In this document: piece after piece, positions 9,912 to 20,904 of the stretch
Numbering within the stretch: position 1 is the first letter of the stretch
How the letters are laid out: every line of letters starts with the position of its first letter
NCBI GenBank assembly: GCA_035048495.1
Contig: CM068549.1
Coordinates: forward strand, 19,997,103 to 20,061,102
Origin: Euptelea pleiosperma
Lineage: Eukaryota > Streptophyta > Magnoliopsida > Ranunculales > Eupteleaceae
Direction: 5' to 3'
DNA: 64,000 bases
The notes under the pieces: generated by a model
What the model was told of the DNA's origin: nothing
Database searches by the model: none
Seen by the model: the letters and a program-made list of their open reading frames with translations, nothing else
Position numbers and translations under genes: made by a program

Positions 9912-11009
9912 GTAATCTAATTTTATCGTCTCTTTTTTTTTCTTTCTTTCTTTTAACTTCAGATGGAATTCGATTAGGCTTTTCAATTCGACTGTTTCTA
10001 TGGTACCTTTTCTAGAGTTAGGGTTGTAATTGATGCGCCATTGTTGGTTTTTGGATGCTAACATTTAGCTTTATAATCTGCTTGTCTGCTATTGATGGTT
10101 TATTGAAACCTGTAAACCAAACACCATTTTTGGTTTCACGGTATCCATCTGAGGAATGAATGTGTCCAATGAGGAAGACAAGTTATAGGCTTAAAAGGGT
10201 CCTGTGAGCTTCATATGACGAAGTTTAGTCATACAAAGTTACAAACATCAAAGCTTGAAACTTTATAATTGACAAGGACACCAGAGTGAGTGGTGCTCTG
10301 GTGTACACTAATTATGAGTTGACTCCAAAAGAAAAAGAAAAATAGAGTCTTGGAGCAAAATCTGTGATTTACGTCCCAGTTCAAGGATTTGACATCTTAA
10401 AGTTCTTCCTGGTACAGAATTTGTGCGGTCTGAAAAGGGAATTATGATGAATTGCATAAAATATGCTCTCAACCTTCTTAGAAAATGGTATGTTGGACAC
10501 AACACCATGCTCCTTCTCAGTTGTGCAATACAACAAACTAACTAAACAAGTTGATGACTTTCCAAAGCATGGAATATATAACAGCGCCATTGGGAATACT
10601 TGTTTATCTTACCATTTCTTGGCTTGACATGGAATTATGAATTTATAGCGCATACCGTAGGCTCTATAAACTGATAAGGAAGTGCACCTACTGGAGCTTG
10701 TTTTCTCTAGACCTGAAAGGAAGTGGTGATTGTATAAATTTAATCCAGAACCTTAAACCACATATCATTATGGCTTAAATCTTGGTCATGGTGTGCAACT
10801 CAACCAGCACCAAATGCAAGACGCGGTGCCTGCATCTCAGCCGATTCACTGCATGGTCTGTTGTGGTATCCCCTTTATACTTAGATGAGACACCATGGTG
10901 CCCTTGTCACACTGAAGAACAAAGATTTTATTCTTGGACGAGTGTAGGTAAGTGTTCTCGCTCCATACTGGATGAGTGTGGGTAAAGAAGTTAGTCTGTG
11001 GGAGTATGA
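9912..11009 (+). other. Intron 1 of the BSD gene, first 1.1 kb
   Basis: GT donor at 9912 (g^gtaatc). This part of the 3.0-kb intron has no recognisable element or RNA gene. The rest of the intron holds an RTE LINE remnant and a TRIM. Confidence 0.7.
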
Positions 11010-12370
11010 TTCATCTTGGCACTTGAAATGTAGGGACTTTAACAAGTAAGAGCTTAGAGTTAGTAGACAATGAAAAGAAGGGGAGTTATCATAGTTTGTT
11101 TATAAGAGACAAAGTGGAAAGGGTCAAAAGCCAAGGAAATAGATGGCTGCAAACTAGTGTAATCCTTAAATTTGGAGAATATATGGATTTGGAGAAAAAT
11201 GAAATGGGAAGTGCAACCCTTGAATTTGTGATGGCATATGACCTTGTAATAGCAAACTATACTTTCAAAAGAGAGATGAACATTTAGTTGCATTTAAGAA
11301 TTAAACAAATAGGAGCTAGATATATTTTCCTCTACTTATATGAAATTGTAAGGTTTTTCCAAGAGAGAGTTTGACTACGCAACATAGGCTAGTAGTTTTA
11401 GATGTACGCATCAAGAGATAGAAGAGAGAGTTAAAATAAAAGATTGCCCAAGATTAATGTGGTAGAATTTAAAAGGGGAAAAAGTGGTGCATTTTATAAA
11501 TTAATGGATAAAGAAAGAAATATGGAACGTAGAAGCAAAGACTATGGCGATGTGGGATATAACGACTAAATGAATTAAAAGAGTAGCGAAAGAGTTCCTT
11601 GGGGAATCTAAGGAGAAAAGTCATATAGAAGGAAGTTTATTGGTGGATTTTTCTTTTATGAATTAACATAGTGGTGGAATGATGAGGTTCAAAAGGCCAT
11701 TAGAGAAAAGAGGATTTATTACAAGGCTTGATGATAAGTACCTCAACCAATACTCTTTAAAAGACTAATCTGTCAAGGAGCGGGAAATATAATTACTTAA
11801 TCAAGGCGCGTAACAAACCACCACGCTTCCGAGCCGACGTCCTCGTTGACCCACTTTATGGCGAGCCCCCTGGCCTTCTTTCCAGGTAACGGGTACCCCT
11901 CTCTTTTTTTTCCACAAGTCACCCCTTCCGAGACTGATCACGATGGCTACTATGGCGGGCCCTCCATATCCCATACTATGGTGAGCTCCTTTTTTTATTA
12001 TTAACCTCCATAGACCATATTATGGTGGGCCCTCCATAACCCATACTATGGCATGCCCATGGTTTTTTTTTTAACATAGTTGCCTTCCTGTTACTCGAAC
12101 TTGTGACATGGTGTTGACTCTGATACCATCGATAAGCACCTCGACCAATACTCTTTAAAAGACTGATCTGCCAAGAAGCGGGAAATCTAATTTCTTAATC
12201 AAGGCACGTAGCACTTGACAACTAACTAGAAATAATAAAAACTTAACAAGATATAAAAATGCTAAAAAGGAAGTAAAAAAGGTAGTAAGTGTGGCTAAAC
12301 ATAAGGCGTATGATAGTATTACAATAAATTAGGGACAAGAGAGGGTGAGAAATATGTCTAGAAGCTTGCA
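11010..12370 (+). pseudogene. RTE-type LINE remnant (endonuclease region), interrupted by a TRIM
   Basis: The translated start near 11015 reads GT*NVGTLTSKSLELVD, the usual beginning of the RTE apurinic endonuclease, with the Trp codon now a stop. At 11195-11290 GEKNEMGSATLEFVMAYDLV and IANYTFKRE match the later endonuclease block. At 11375-11420 (LTTQHRLVV.DVRIK) and 11560-11710 (RVAKEFLGES, then W.DEVQKAIREKR-like) the linker region follows. After the TRIM it resumes at 12225-12310 with RYKNAKKEVKKVVSVAKHKA. Many stops. Same strand as the host gene. Confidence 0.75.
11732..12213 (-). mobile_element. TRIM retrotransposon of 482 bp with 5-bp target duplication
   Basis: Direct terminal repeats of 84-85 bp lie at 11732-11815 and 12129-12213 (both with gataagyacctc at the start and ggcrcgtarca at the end). 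Directly inside the right repeat, the minus strand reads tggtatcagagtcaacacc, a primer site complementary to initiator Met-tRNA, so the element is on the minus strand. The left repeat starts TG and both end CA; the right repeat start has changed to TC. The flanks cttga (11727-11731) and cttga (12214-12218) are an exact 5-bp duplication. The 313-bp interior is non-coding, with repeated ccatactatgg-type motifs. It sits inside the RTE LINE in intron 1. Confidence 0.9.
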
Positions 12371-12916
12371 TGAACAAGGGAGTTTATGAAGATTTCATTA
12401 GCTTTACATGTAAATACCTCTTTGAACTTGCAATGTCCATTCCAATGTTCAATAATTAGGAGTGATGGGACTATAAACTCAAAAACTCTGGAAAACTAGA
12501 ATTGGAAAACTATGAAATCGAAAGGGACAAGTTATGGGATGGGAGCTCCATGGCTTCTCCGATCTGGTAAGCTGCTTAAGTTCTATGGTTGACTTGGCTG
12601 GTTGGCACTTCCCTAACTGTGGGTAATTGTTATAATGTTAGCCCACTTAGGTTGGTTGCTGCAATTTTTTTCATATCGGTGGCACATCAATAAGAAATTA
12701 TTCCCACGACAAGCTCCAATTCCATTTTAAATATGGAAAATTTCCAAGGAACCCAAATTAAACAATCTTATACACTCCCTACTATGTCTTATTTTGTCCA
12801 ATAGAAATATGATAGAACATGACTTCTGTATTAGGCATCATTTTGGAACTACTAACAATTTTTGACATTTAATACTACATTTATTTGCTTTTAAATCTTG
12901 GCATATTTTCTTGCAG
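12371..12916 (+). other. Intron 1 of the BSD gene, last part
   Basis: Ends with a normal acceptor, ttttcttgcag^at at 12916. No element recognised in these 550 bases. Confidence 0.6.
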
Positions 12917-13104
12917 ATTTTCATATTTCTGATGTTCAAAGAGAGCATGCTTCAAATGTTGAACATTTGACTCCAAGTTTGGCTGCTCTTCGGGCTAAGC
13001 TTTGCCCTGATCACATGAATGAGGGACACTTTTGGATGATATATTTTATTCTGTTGCATCCAAGGCTGAATGAGCATGAATCAAAGCTTCTATCAACTCC
13101 ACAG
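12917..13104 (+). CDS. BSD domain-containing protein, exon 2 (BSD domain core)
   Basis: Joined in phase to exon 1 (G+AT gives Asp), it encodes DFHISDVQREHASNVEHLTP and SLAALRAKLCPDHMNEGHFW followed by MIYFILLHPRLNEHESKLLS. The HFW..YF motif holds the conserved Phe-Trp pair of BSD domains, which sit near the end of the three-helix fold. The exon ends in phase 0 at ccacag^gcaaga, so the donor is GC rather than GT; its context is the favoured AG^GCAAG form for GC-AG introns. Confidence 0.9.
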
Positions 13105-15442
13105 GCAAGACTTCTCTGTTTACATCATTTATATGCCTCTTGATTGGCATGTATACTCTAGTTAAAATAGTGGAAATTACACCCAGGCGCACTTCAATAG
13201 ATGAAACATTTGCCGGAATATATATGTGTAGATTGATACGTAGATAGATATAGTTTTTTATAGTTTTATGTCTTACATAAATATTTTTTGTCCGTGCTAT
13301 ATTGTATATATCGTAGACGAAACCAGGAAAACATATCAGTCGACTGTCGTAGTTCTCCATTCAGGAATAAAAACAAGCAAGAACTTGACAGCCTTAAAAC
13401 GGAAAAGAAAAGTCAGTACATTAAGAAGTCTTAGATATGATTTTTTGTATGTTTCCCATTTAAGAGGGTGGGTTGGCCATGCTTACAGTATAACTTGAAG
13501 GGACATTTTTTATGCATTTAAAAAGAATGGGTATAATGGTGTGTTGCTATTTTATACCATTCACATGGGAGAAGTTTAAGATGACAGTGTATAGTTTGTA
13601 AACCAACATATGTATATATGTATGGTTATGTGTGTATGTGAACAGTCATCCTAGAGTTCCTCGCTATCTACATGCCATAAATTAGAAACCAACACTATTG
13701 TGCCTGTCTGTTTTAAAAGCATCCAAGTTTTTCTTCTAAAAACTGTTCTGCCAGGTTTCTTGACTTGGTGTTGATAATTCCCATCTAAAAATTGGGCATT
13801 GAATGTCCAAGAGAAGGAAAAAAGCTAGGGGTTATGAAACTTGTCTCTAGGCTTTTGTTTTGGATGAAATCCCAGCAAAACACTTATGGTATTGCTAGTG
13901 GTCCCACAGCCCATCACATTCTCAGAAATATTCTCACATGACATACAAAGCCTAGTAGCAGAGCAACTTACAGGAGATTAAAGGTCAAAATAGGAGTCAC
14001 CACCACAATGTGATTGAGCACTGATTTTCAAAGGAAAATGAATAAAGTTTTTGAAGTCAAAAATAAAGAAAGCAAGTGACTTCGTTACCAATCCTATAAT
14101 ACAACATCAAATTAGCAAGGATGTTCCATTGTGAGCACAGGAAGGTATTAGGCACACAGGCTCACCCATTGTAGACAGTTACCTACTCATTTATTCGTCT
14201 TTCGTCCTCCCTAGTTACTGGAAAAAAGAAGAATAAGAGATGACCAGAACAACACAAGCAAGCATGCAGTTACATAATTTACATTCAATTTCAAACAGTA
14301 TGGATCTTGATGGTATGTGGTGTATAAGTCGACACTCAACACCAGAAAACCATCTTCATCAATCCAACCAAAACTTAGGAAAACATAAAAAGCAAAAAGA
14401 CAAACAACTAAAATGTATCCCAATCCAAATAGGTATCCTTGATCCAAACAAAGCCGAAACACAGGGAGTTGACCTCAACTTCAAATGATGTGGTACGCTA
14501 GTAATTAGCATCATCTTTAGGTATCCTTGATCAAAACATAAAAGAAAACTAGGAAAGAAACCCCTACTCATTGTACAAGACAACCCTAAATGGTAGCTAA
14601 ACCCATCATTAGCTCCATTTTTGGGCATCCTATATCGAAATAACAACAAAACGAAAGATGAGGTCCTTATCATTGAATATAAATGATCTCCACCTTAGAT
14701 GATTATCAAATCATGCATTGGCTTAGGCATCCTAGATTAATTATGGCTAAAAAAAGGAGAAAACACTGGGAAAAGAAAGCTATAGAAAACCTCTTAGCTA
14801 AAATGAAATTTTGACATTACAATGGCTTAGGAGGTAAGAAAAAAGAGCACAACAAGCAAGAAAATAAAATATGTCTTAGGAACCTCACCTCCTTTTTTCT
14901 GCAAATGTTGCAGTTTCTCAGAATTATTAGGGAAGGGAGAGACTCCTAACCTATGCTCACGAAATAAAAGAAAATGGATGAAATTGGGAGGGTTAAAGAA
15001 AGGAGTATTATAAGAAAGGGCAGATTGAAAAGGAAGGGAACTGTAGAAAAGAGATACTTAGAGGAAATAGTTAAAACAAAAGAGAAAAAAGAAAGGGAGA
15101 GGTAACTTGAGTTACCTCAATGTAAGTATGTAACCTTAAGTTCTCTAAGTTTTCTTCTTGTTTCCTCTTTTTCGCTTGAGAGTAGGTAGAGTTTCCTCTT
15201 TTGGTCTCCAATCTTCAATTGAGTGGAGCGGACGCTAGGGTTTGCGTGTTTTTGGGGAATTTGGACAGGTATATAGAATGTTTTCTGGGACTAGAGAGGT
15301 GGTTTCACTATTTCCAATGAAGGCTTAGGAGGGCCTTTCTCAATTTTGGAGAGGGTATCTATAGAGAAGAAATGTGTAGGACTATTTAGGGGTAAAAAGT
15401 AGGGTGAAATGGTCATTTAGGTAGCAAGCTTGGTAATAAATA
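13105..15442 (+). other. Intron 2 of the BSD gene, first 2.3 kb
   Basis: Starts with the GC donor. No gene. Two similar ggtatccttgatc blocks lie near 14431 and 14519 in A-rich DNA, perhaps a decayed retroelement leader, but I cannot assign it. The stretch just before 15443 contains the target sequence aagcttggtaataaata, later duplicated around the LINE. Confidence 0.6.
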
Positions 15443-15900
15443 CAGGGCAGTTTGGGCAGCCTTCATGGTTGATTTTGGCATGACATGGGTCTTTCCCCTT
15501 ACATTGATGCAGCTCACCCACAATTGGAATACTTATTCCTTCCCTCGTAGAGGCCGCATATTATGGCGTTTGCTTCCTTTCGCGATATGCTGGGGCCTAT
15601 GGAAGGAGCGCAACCCTAGGGTGTTCAAGGATAGGGAGACCTCGGTGGAGGATATTATCCTGAACATCAAGGGCCTTTTTTGTGGTCCAAACTTTTCAAG
15701 GACTGCTAGGGTCTATTTTTTTAGGACTTCATCTTCTGGTGGGATGTCATTTGTAAGAGAGATCTAGCTTAACTTTCTTCTTTTCTTTTTGCTTTTGTCG
15801 CTGATGTTGGCGTCTTTGCCTTAGATAGGTCATCTCGACCTTTTAGGCCTTTTGTAATTCTCTCTTCCTTTTCAATACATTCCAACTTATCAAAAAAAAA
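15443..15900 (+). mobile_element. 5'-truncated L1-type LINE with poly-A tail and 17-bp target duplication
   Basis: It encodes only the end of ORF2: GMTWVFPLTL, then LPFAICWGLWKERNPRVFKD and the usual last block VEDIILNIKGLF, with a stop at 15767. A short 3' UTR then ends in poly-A at about 15892-15900. Direct repeats aagcttggtaataaata (15426-15442) and aagcttggtaataagta (15901-15917) flank it with one difference. The intact end frame and near-perfect duplication point to a fairly recent insertion into intron 2, on the same strand as the gene. Confidence 0.9.
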
Positions 15901-16084
15901 AAGCTTGGTAATAAGTAGTTTCTTGTAAATGATAGGAAATAGGATCTTCTCAAAGGAAAAGGGGAGAACTTGTGAGAGTAGATTATGAATTTGTGTTACA
16001 TCCAACCGAACTCTCTCATTGTGTAATGAGTTGATCGACTTTGATGCTCCAAGCCTTTATATTCTAAGGACCTTCTACTTCCCT

Positions 16085-17290
16085 AAATAGCCTTAGTGTA
16101 TGTTGTTTGCAGATAATGTAGTGTTGGCTAATAAAAGTAAAGAGGGAATAAATGTAAAACTAGAACTACGGAGTGATACTAGGATGCCTTAGTCCTTAGG
16201 GTTGCAAATGAGCTGGACAACTGATGGGCTTTAAGTAAAATAATAGACAACATTGGAGTTGGACCGGGCTTAATCTCTTCATGGGCCCACTCTGTGCTTT
16301 CTAGGGTGTCAAGCTAGGTTGAGCCTCGGCCATCATATTCTCCTTTACCTGAGTCTGACAAAAGATTTTGGGCCAAGATAGGTCCAGGTTAGACTGCTTA
16401 GATCTAGGGCTTGTTTGGGCCCTAGCCCGGCCCACCCCAACTTGGCCCGGTTGCAACCCTAGAATTGCAACTTTAGTGAGGGTGCACAAAGGGATGAGAT
16501 GTGAGATAATATCTTAGCTACAGGAACTTTCTAGTGCCGATCCCGCTTTGGAATCTCCTTCGTGCTCCCGCATCCTAAAATAATTCAACTAAAGTTAAGT
16601 TTAAAACGGCTACTTCCCACCCTTGCACTTGAGTTGTCTCTTGCACCTATTCCAACTTTTTGCAACTAAGATTAAGATTGATGGGCGAAAAAAATACCAA
16701 GCAAATATATTTCATTATATGAGTTCGATTATTAATGCAACGGGAGAGATTGAAGAGGATGTTGCCCATAGAATTTGAGCTGGGTGGCTAAAGTGAAGAT
16801 GCGCTTTTGGACTGTTATTTGAGTGACACCTATGTTAATCAAAGTACAGGAAAATTGTACAAAACATAATAAGACCTTTTATGGTTTGTGGAGCAGAATG
16901 TTTAGTAATCAATAGACGACATGTCCATATAACGAGTGTGATAGGGATGAAGATATGATGGATGCATTTGAAAGACTAGGAAAGACAAAATTAGAAATGA
17001 GCACATCGAGGGAATACAGGAGTAGCTCCAATAAGAGATGTAATAAAGGATAGTTGATTAGTTGGTTTGGTTATGTACAAGAAGACCAATTACTGCACCA
17101 GTGAGGAAGAGCGCTTTGGTATCGATTGAAGGCTCTAAAGGAGCGAGGGGGAAAGCCGGAAATACAGTAGATAGTAAGATCTGAAAACTCATCTTTAAGG
17201 ACCATAACAGAAGATATAGCTGTAAATAGAATTGAATGGTGAAATAAGATTCCAAATAGTTGGAATAAGGAATTGTAAATAATAATGATG
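16085..17290 (+). pseudogene. RTE-type LINE remnant (reverse transcriptase end), split by a MITE
   Basis: Near 16095 the frame reads CMLFADNVVLANKSKEGINV, the FADD-type catalytic block of RTE reverse transcriptases with the second Asp changed to Asn. After the MITE it resumes near 16725 with SIINATGEIEEDVAHRI and AGWLK, then around 16930 HVHITSV and around 17020-17110 a GVAPIRD..LISWFGYVQED segment typical of the RTE 3' end. The tail aataataatgatgatgatt at about 17278-17297 is the microsatellite-like end usual for RTE elements. Stops throughout. Confidence 0.75.
16197..16461. mobile_element. Small hAT-like MITE with TAGGGTTGCAA ends
   Basis: Perfect 11-bp terminal inverted repeats, tagggttgcaa at 16197-16207 and ttgcaaccctagg-type at 16451-16461. 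The subterminal GGGCCC/GGCCCGG motifs are like those of the 2449-3276 element. No coding capacity. I found no matching 8-bp flank, so its target duplication has decayed or the ends are slightly off. Confidence 0.6.
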
Positions 17291-17537
17291 ATGATTTATT
17301 GTTCTCAGTTTCTTGTTTTTTGTCCCAATAACTCAGAAGTTTCTCAGGAGAAGAAAGTTGTCCAAAGTATGTAATGAATGGTGTGAAAAAAGAATTAATT
17401 TGGAATTCTAAAGAAACATTTTCAACACATATTCAGTTATCGTCTCATTTTATAGTTCCTTCTGCAATGTCCATGAATGTCTCTGTAGAATTTTCTAAAT
17501 AAATGATTCCTTGGTAAGAGTTTCAACTTCTTTTCAG

Positions 17538-18083
17538 ATTGTGGAAGCAAGAGATGTACTGTTGCAGAAGCTTCAAAACAGAATGAGTACAGAGTTGCAG
17601 ATCTCAAAGGCTGATGACTTGATCATTGAGGTGAGCAGTAAGGGTAGTGACATTGGAGAAGAGTGCAACCCAGTTCAAGAAAAGGAAGTTGTGGCTCAGA
17701 CAGTAAATGCAGCACATCAGGTAAATGTTGACGAGCAGGAGAATGTTGACCAGTGGTTAGAAGAGGAAGATGTTGAGACGGGCAATTCTGTTGATACCCG
17801 GAGACAGCTTGGAAACGAGGAAGATGTCTCATTCAGTGATCTGGAGGATGATGACAATGATGCCGCAAGTAGGCAAGTGGGGTCGAGCCCAGTACAGAAT
17901 GATCGGGTTTCTTCATCCAATGGCTCTAGTGGATGGGATCACCTAAGTGAAAATTCTGACACGGGGGCTGGCAGAAAAAAGGCAGTCCAACCAACTTCCC
18001 GCGAGAAAGACTCAGAAGGTGAGGAGTCAAATGACTGGCTTACTGTTGATGATTTTGATTCAGACAATGTGGGTACTGCTTAA
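17538..18083 (+). CDS. BSD domain-containing protein, exon 3 (end of BSD domain and acidic tail)
   Basis: Begins after ttcttttcag at 17537 in phase 0. IVEARDVLLQKLQNRMSTEL completes the helix following the BSD core and should be helical. After that the chain is acidic and low in structure: NVDQWLEEEDVE, FSDLEDDDNDAAS, a serine-rich SSNGSSGWDHLSE, and the ending EESNDWLTVDDFDSDNVGTA before TAA at 18081-18083. The W-L-x-x-D repeats in the tail (QWLEEED and DWLTVDD) are conserved-looking short motifs that could bind partners; that is inference. A further small 3' exon cannot be excluded because atgtgggta near the stop could act as a donor. Confidence 0.87.
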   Translation: MVEARDVLLQKLQNRMSTELQISKADDLIIEVSSKGSDIGEECNPVQEKEVVAQTVNAAHQVNVDEQENVDQWLEEEDVETGNSVDTRRQLGNEEDVSFSDLEDDDNDAASRQVGSSPVQNDRVSSSNGSSGWDHLSENSDTGAGRKKAVQPTSREKDSEGEESNDWLTVDDFDSDNVGTA

Positions 18084-19220
18084 GTTTCTAAGTTTCTGTG
18101 AAGTTACCTGTGCTCTTCTTATGGGTTCTGCACTTTTGGCTTTCAACCCTCAAAATAAGCTTGTGTTTAGATTAATAATCAATCCAGATGTGTTTACATG
18201 ATCAATCACCCATCATTACTGTGCTGTATTTGGTTACTGTAAATCATTTCTGCTGTATTAGTTTATTCTTGTATATATTGATTATATTTTGCTGTAAGTT
18301 GTTATGCATCATTTGTGCGTTAAATTTTTTGTTGATCACTAGTCGAGATAAATTTACACGATCAACTATATGTAATCACAAATATTATTTTGAGTGCAGA
18401 CTTTCTTTTAAGCCGCCAGCTCTGACCTCTCTATTTGCTCCCTTTTGTTAGTTTACATTATGTCTTCTTGAAACATGAGGAACGAGCTCTCCATCTCTGA
18501 ATCTATTGATTGGTTATCTGATCTAACTGGCTAAACATGCATGTATGCAAAATGTTAACCTACATGAGTTTCTGCTTCATCTGTTTCTTTTTCTTTTAGG
18601 ATATCTGGCTGACAATTTGGATTTGGTATGTGTAATTGCGAGGAGCAAATGCGATTGATCAAAAGTTTAGATTCTAACCTTAGATTAAATGTGATTGATC
18701 ATAAATGACCTTACAAACTCCAGGCTTTTTCAGCATGATATGGATCTTGTATTGGGTATGTTGCCAGCTCAAGGATTTAAGGATCTATTGTGCTTTGTCA
18801 CATGGAAGAACTTTCTTTGAAGCATATTGAACCTCCTGAACTGGGATTACTAACTAGAACACAGGTAAACAGTAGATACTCATAAGGGTACCCAAATATG
18901 TGATGCCTTTTAGGGACCAGTGAAGATATAGTTACCAAGTCAAGACACATTGTCAATAATTAATTTACAAGTAGAGCCTAGTTACACTTTGACCAATGGG
19001 TCATCCCTAGCCATGGCAGTTTGCCACAACTTTTCTGCATACACAACATGTTTACAGCCCAAGCCAACTCTCTCATGTCATGGGTAAGATTTACAAGTCT
19101 CAGTTTTCCTAAACTCGCAACGGGGTCAAGCTGAAAGAGTCCCATTCGACATCTTATAACTTGAATGAGGGTGAGTGATAAACCTTCAATCCTTATGAAA
19201 GCATTTAAGCTTTTCCTTTG
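18084..19220 (+). other. 3' UTR and downstream spacer of the BSD gene
   Basis: T-rich sequence typical of a plant 3' end follows the stop. A cleavage site cannot be placed. No gene or clear element is visible up to the tandem duplication at 19221. Confidence 0.5.
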
Positions 19221-19598
19221 TTAGAATCTCTCAACCTGATGAGACTCGATAAAGACTTCCAATATGGTTGTCTGTGTTTGATGCAGGATTAGTTCTGACC
19301 GGACAGGCCTACGTACTAGGTCGCTTAATTTTTCTATTTGGCTGAGCCTGGTGTGTTGCCTAGCGGAGTCCCGCTCAACCTGTTTTTACACCATTGTGGG
19401 CAGTCTGTGTTAGAATCTCTCAACCTGATGAGACTCGATAAAGCCTTCCAATATGGTTGTCTGTGTTTGATGCAGGATTAGTTCTGACCGGACAGGCCTA
19501 CGTTCTAGATCGCTTAATTTTTCTATTTGGCTGAGCCTGGTGTGTTGCCTAGCGGAGTCCCGCTCAACCTGTTTTTGCACCATTGTGGGCAGTCTGTG
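19221..19598. repeat. Tandem duplication, two 189-bp units
   Basis: The unit from ttagaatctctcaacctg to cattgtgggcagtctgtg is present at 19221-19409 and 19410-19598 with about four base differences (for example gtactaggtc versus gttctagatc). The period is 63x3, but no long frame spans both copies. A recent local duplication; function unknown. Confidence 0.9.
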
Positions 19599-20035
19599 TT
19601 CCCATGTCCAAACTTGTTTGCCTCTAAATACATTGCATACCTTTGCTCTAGGCAGGTTAGAGCAAGTAAGAGTTTGTGTCCAAATTTTTGAAGTCCCTAG
19701 ATGACCTAGAACACCAGACGATCTGGACTGATAGCTTTGCAAAAACAAACTGTAACTAACATTTCTTTGTGAAGAAGCAATTAACAGTCCTAAAAATCGA
19801 TAAAGAATTTACAATGGCCACATCAAACATCTTTCTAATCGTTGTTTTTAGATGTTTATCAGATAGTTAAGATTATTCTAATTTTCTGATTTCATTATTT
19901 ACAAGGCTATCATAATGAATGCAACCACAGACTGAGTTTATTTATACACAAGACAGATGACAAAACACATGTCAATCAGCTACATGCGTACATCTCGATG
20001 TATCTGATACTCCCCTTTCACTTAAAAGGAACCTC

Positions 20036-20194
20036 TTATGTGAGCTTGCCCTGGGTGACTTGTTCTTCACTTCTAGAGCAATCGGGAACAACCTCCATGT
20101 CGACTTCAACAAAGATATCTGGCTTGAGCCTTTCACAACCAGTTGGCTCTCGCCGCAAGTGTTCAACGGCAACCATGTTCAAAATATATTTAAG
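20036..20194 (-). CDS. Possible last exon of an unidentified minus-strand gene
   Basis: On the minus strand an acceptor ttttatag is followed by an open frame of 52 residues to a TAA: LKYILNMVAVEHLRREPTGC, then ERLKPDIFVEVDMEVVPDCS and RSEEQVTQGKLT. The composition is that of an ordinary globular protein, not of a repeat. The frame is exactly three-fold long and the splice site is well placed. I do not recognise the family. Upstream exons would lie beyond 20200, where a Copia element and the assembly gap intervene, so the gene may be broken. Confidence 0.35.
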   Translation of the reverse strand, partial: LKYILNMVAVEHLRREPTGCERLKPDIFVEVDMEVVPDCSRSEEQVTQGKLT

Positions 20195-20583
20195 CTATAA
20201 AACTAGTGATTAGTGGTAAAGAATAGAAAGGCTGATTAAATGAAGGTTAAGTTTTATATAGAAGGTAAGGGTCATATGCACCGGAAATGCATAATCTCCA
20301 TGAGAACTTATGGAAGCAGAGAGAAGCAAGACTGAATACCCCTTATTACACCTCTTGATCGACACCACCATCTTCCTTACCAACTATTGACACAAGCAAT
20401 GATGAGCTCACAGATTTCGATGGCCCATCGAAGTCCCAATCAGCTAGCTGCTAGCATGAGCTGGGACAACCAACACTCCGCATTGTTCGATATGCCATCG
20501 CTTCCTCGGGAAGGACACCTCAGGTAACACCACAACGTGTAGCTCAAGGTTTCGGCAGCAATGATTTTTCCAGTGGAGGTCTT
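20195..20583. other. Spacer between the putative exon and the Copia LTR
   Basis: No assigned feature. A short minus-strand frame next to the LTR (20510-20583: STGKIIAAETLSYTLWCYL) could be another exon of the same gene, but there is no independent support. Confidence 0.3.
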
Positions 20584-20904
20584 TGTTGTAAATTAGGTTG
20601 TAACCAGTAGATGAAGGTTGTGGATAGAAGAGAAAAAAAAGTGTAATGGAGGCGGAAGGTGGAGAAGGAGATTAGGGTTAAAGAGAGAAGTTGTGGGAAG
20701 AGGAGATTCTCTCACACTCACTGTATATATATATATATATATATATATATGGAGAGAAACCCTACAAAGGAGAACACTATTCACGTAGCACTATTCACGC
20801 AACACTATCACGTGAATAGTGAAAATCCAAAAAAGGCCCCACGTGGGAAGTGGGACACAGCCCACTTGAGACACCCACATGGGTGTATTACATAAACTCC
20901 AACA
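20584..20904 (-). repeat. 3' LTR of the minus-strand Copia element
   Basis: On the minus strand it starts TGTTGGAGTTTATG right after a purine-rich tract (cttgagggggag, plus 20905-20916) and ends ttacaaca, so TGTTG/CAACA form the short inverted termini. A TA-repeat (20724-20750) is in the position of the TATA box, and ttcacgtgaatagtg-type repeats lie just upstream of it (plus 20780-20822). The 5' LTR is not in the window, so the ends are inferred from this copy alone. Confidence 0.7.

Noticed and set aside
9912..10015. Continuation of BSD exon 1 to the in-frame stop at 10015
   Set aside because: A good GT donor at 9912 joins in phase to an exon with the BSD domain core; the extension is T-rich intron sequence.
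13860..14800. Possible decayed retroelement leader in intron 2 (repeated ggtatccttgatc)
   Set aside because: Similarity between the blocks is short and no coding or terminal feature supports an element.
16189..16469. An 8-bp duplication for the TAGGGTTGCAA MITE
   Set aside because: Flanks ttagtcct and gaattgca do not match.
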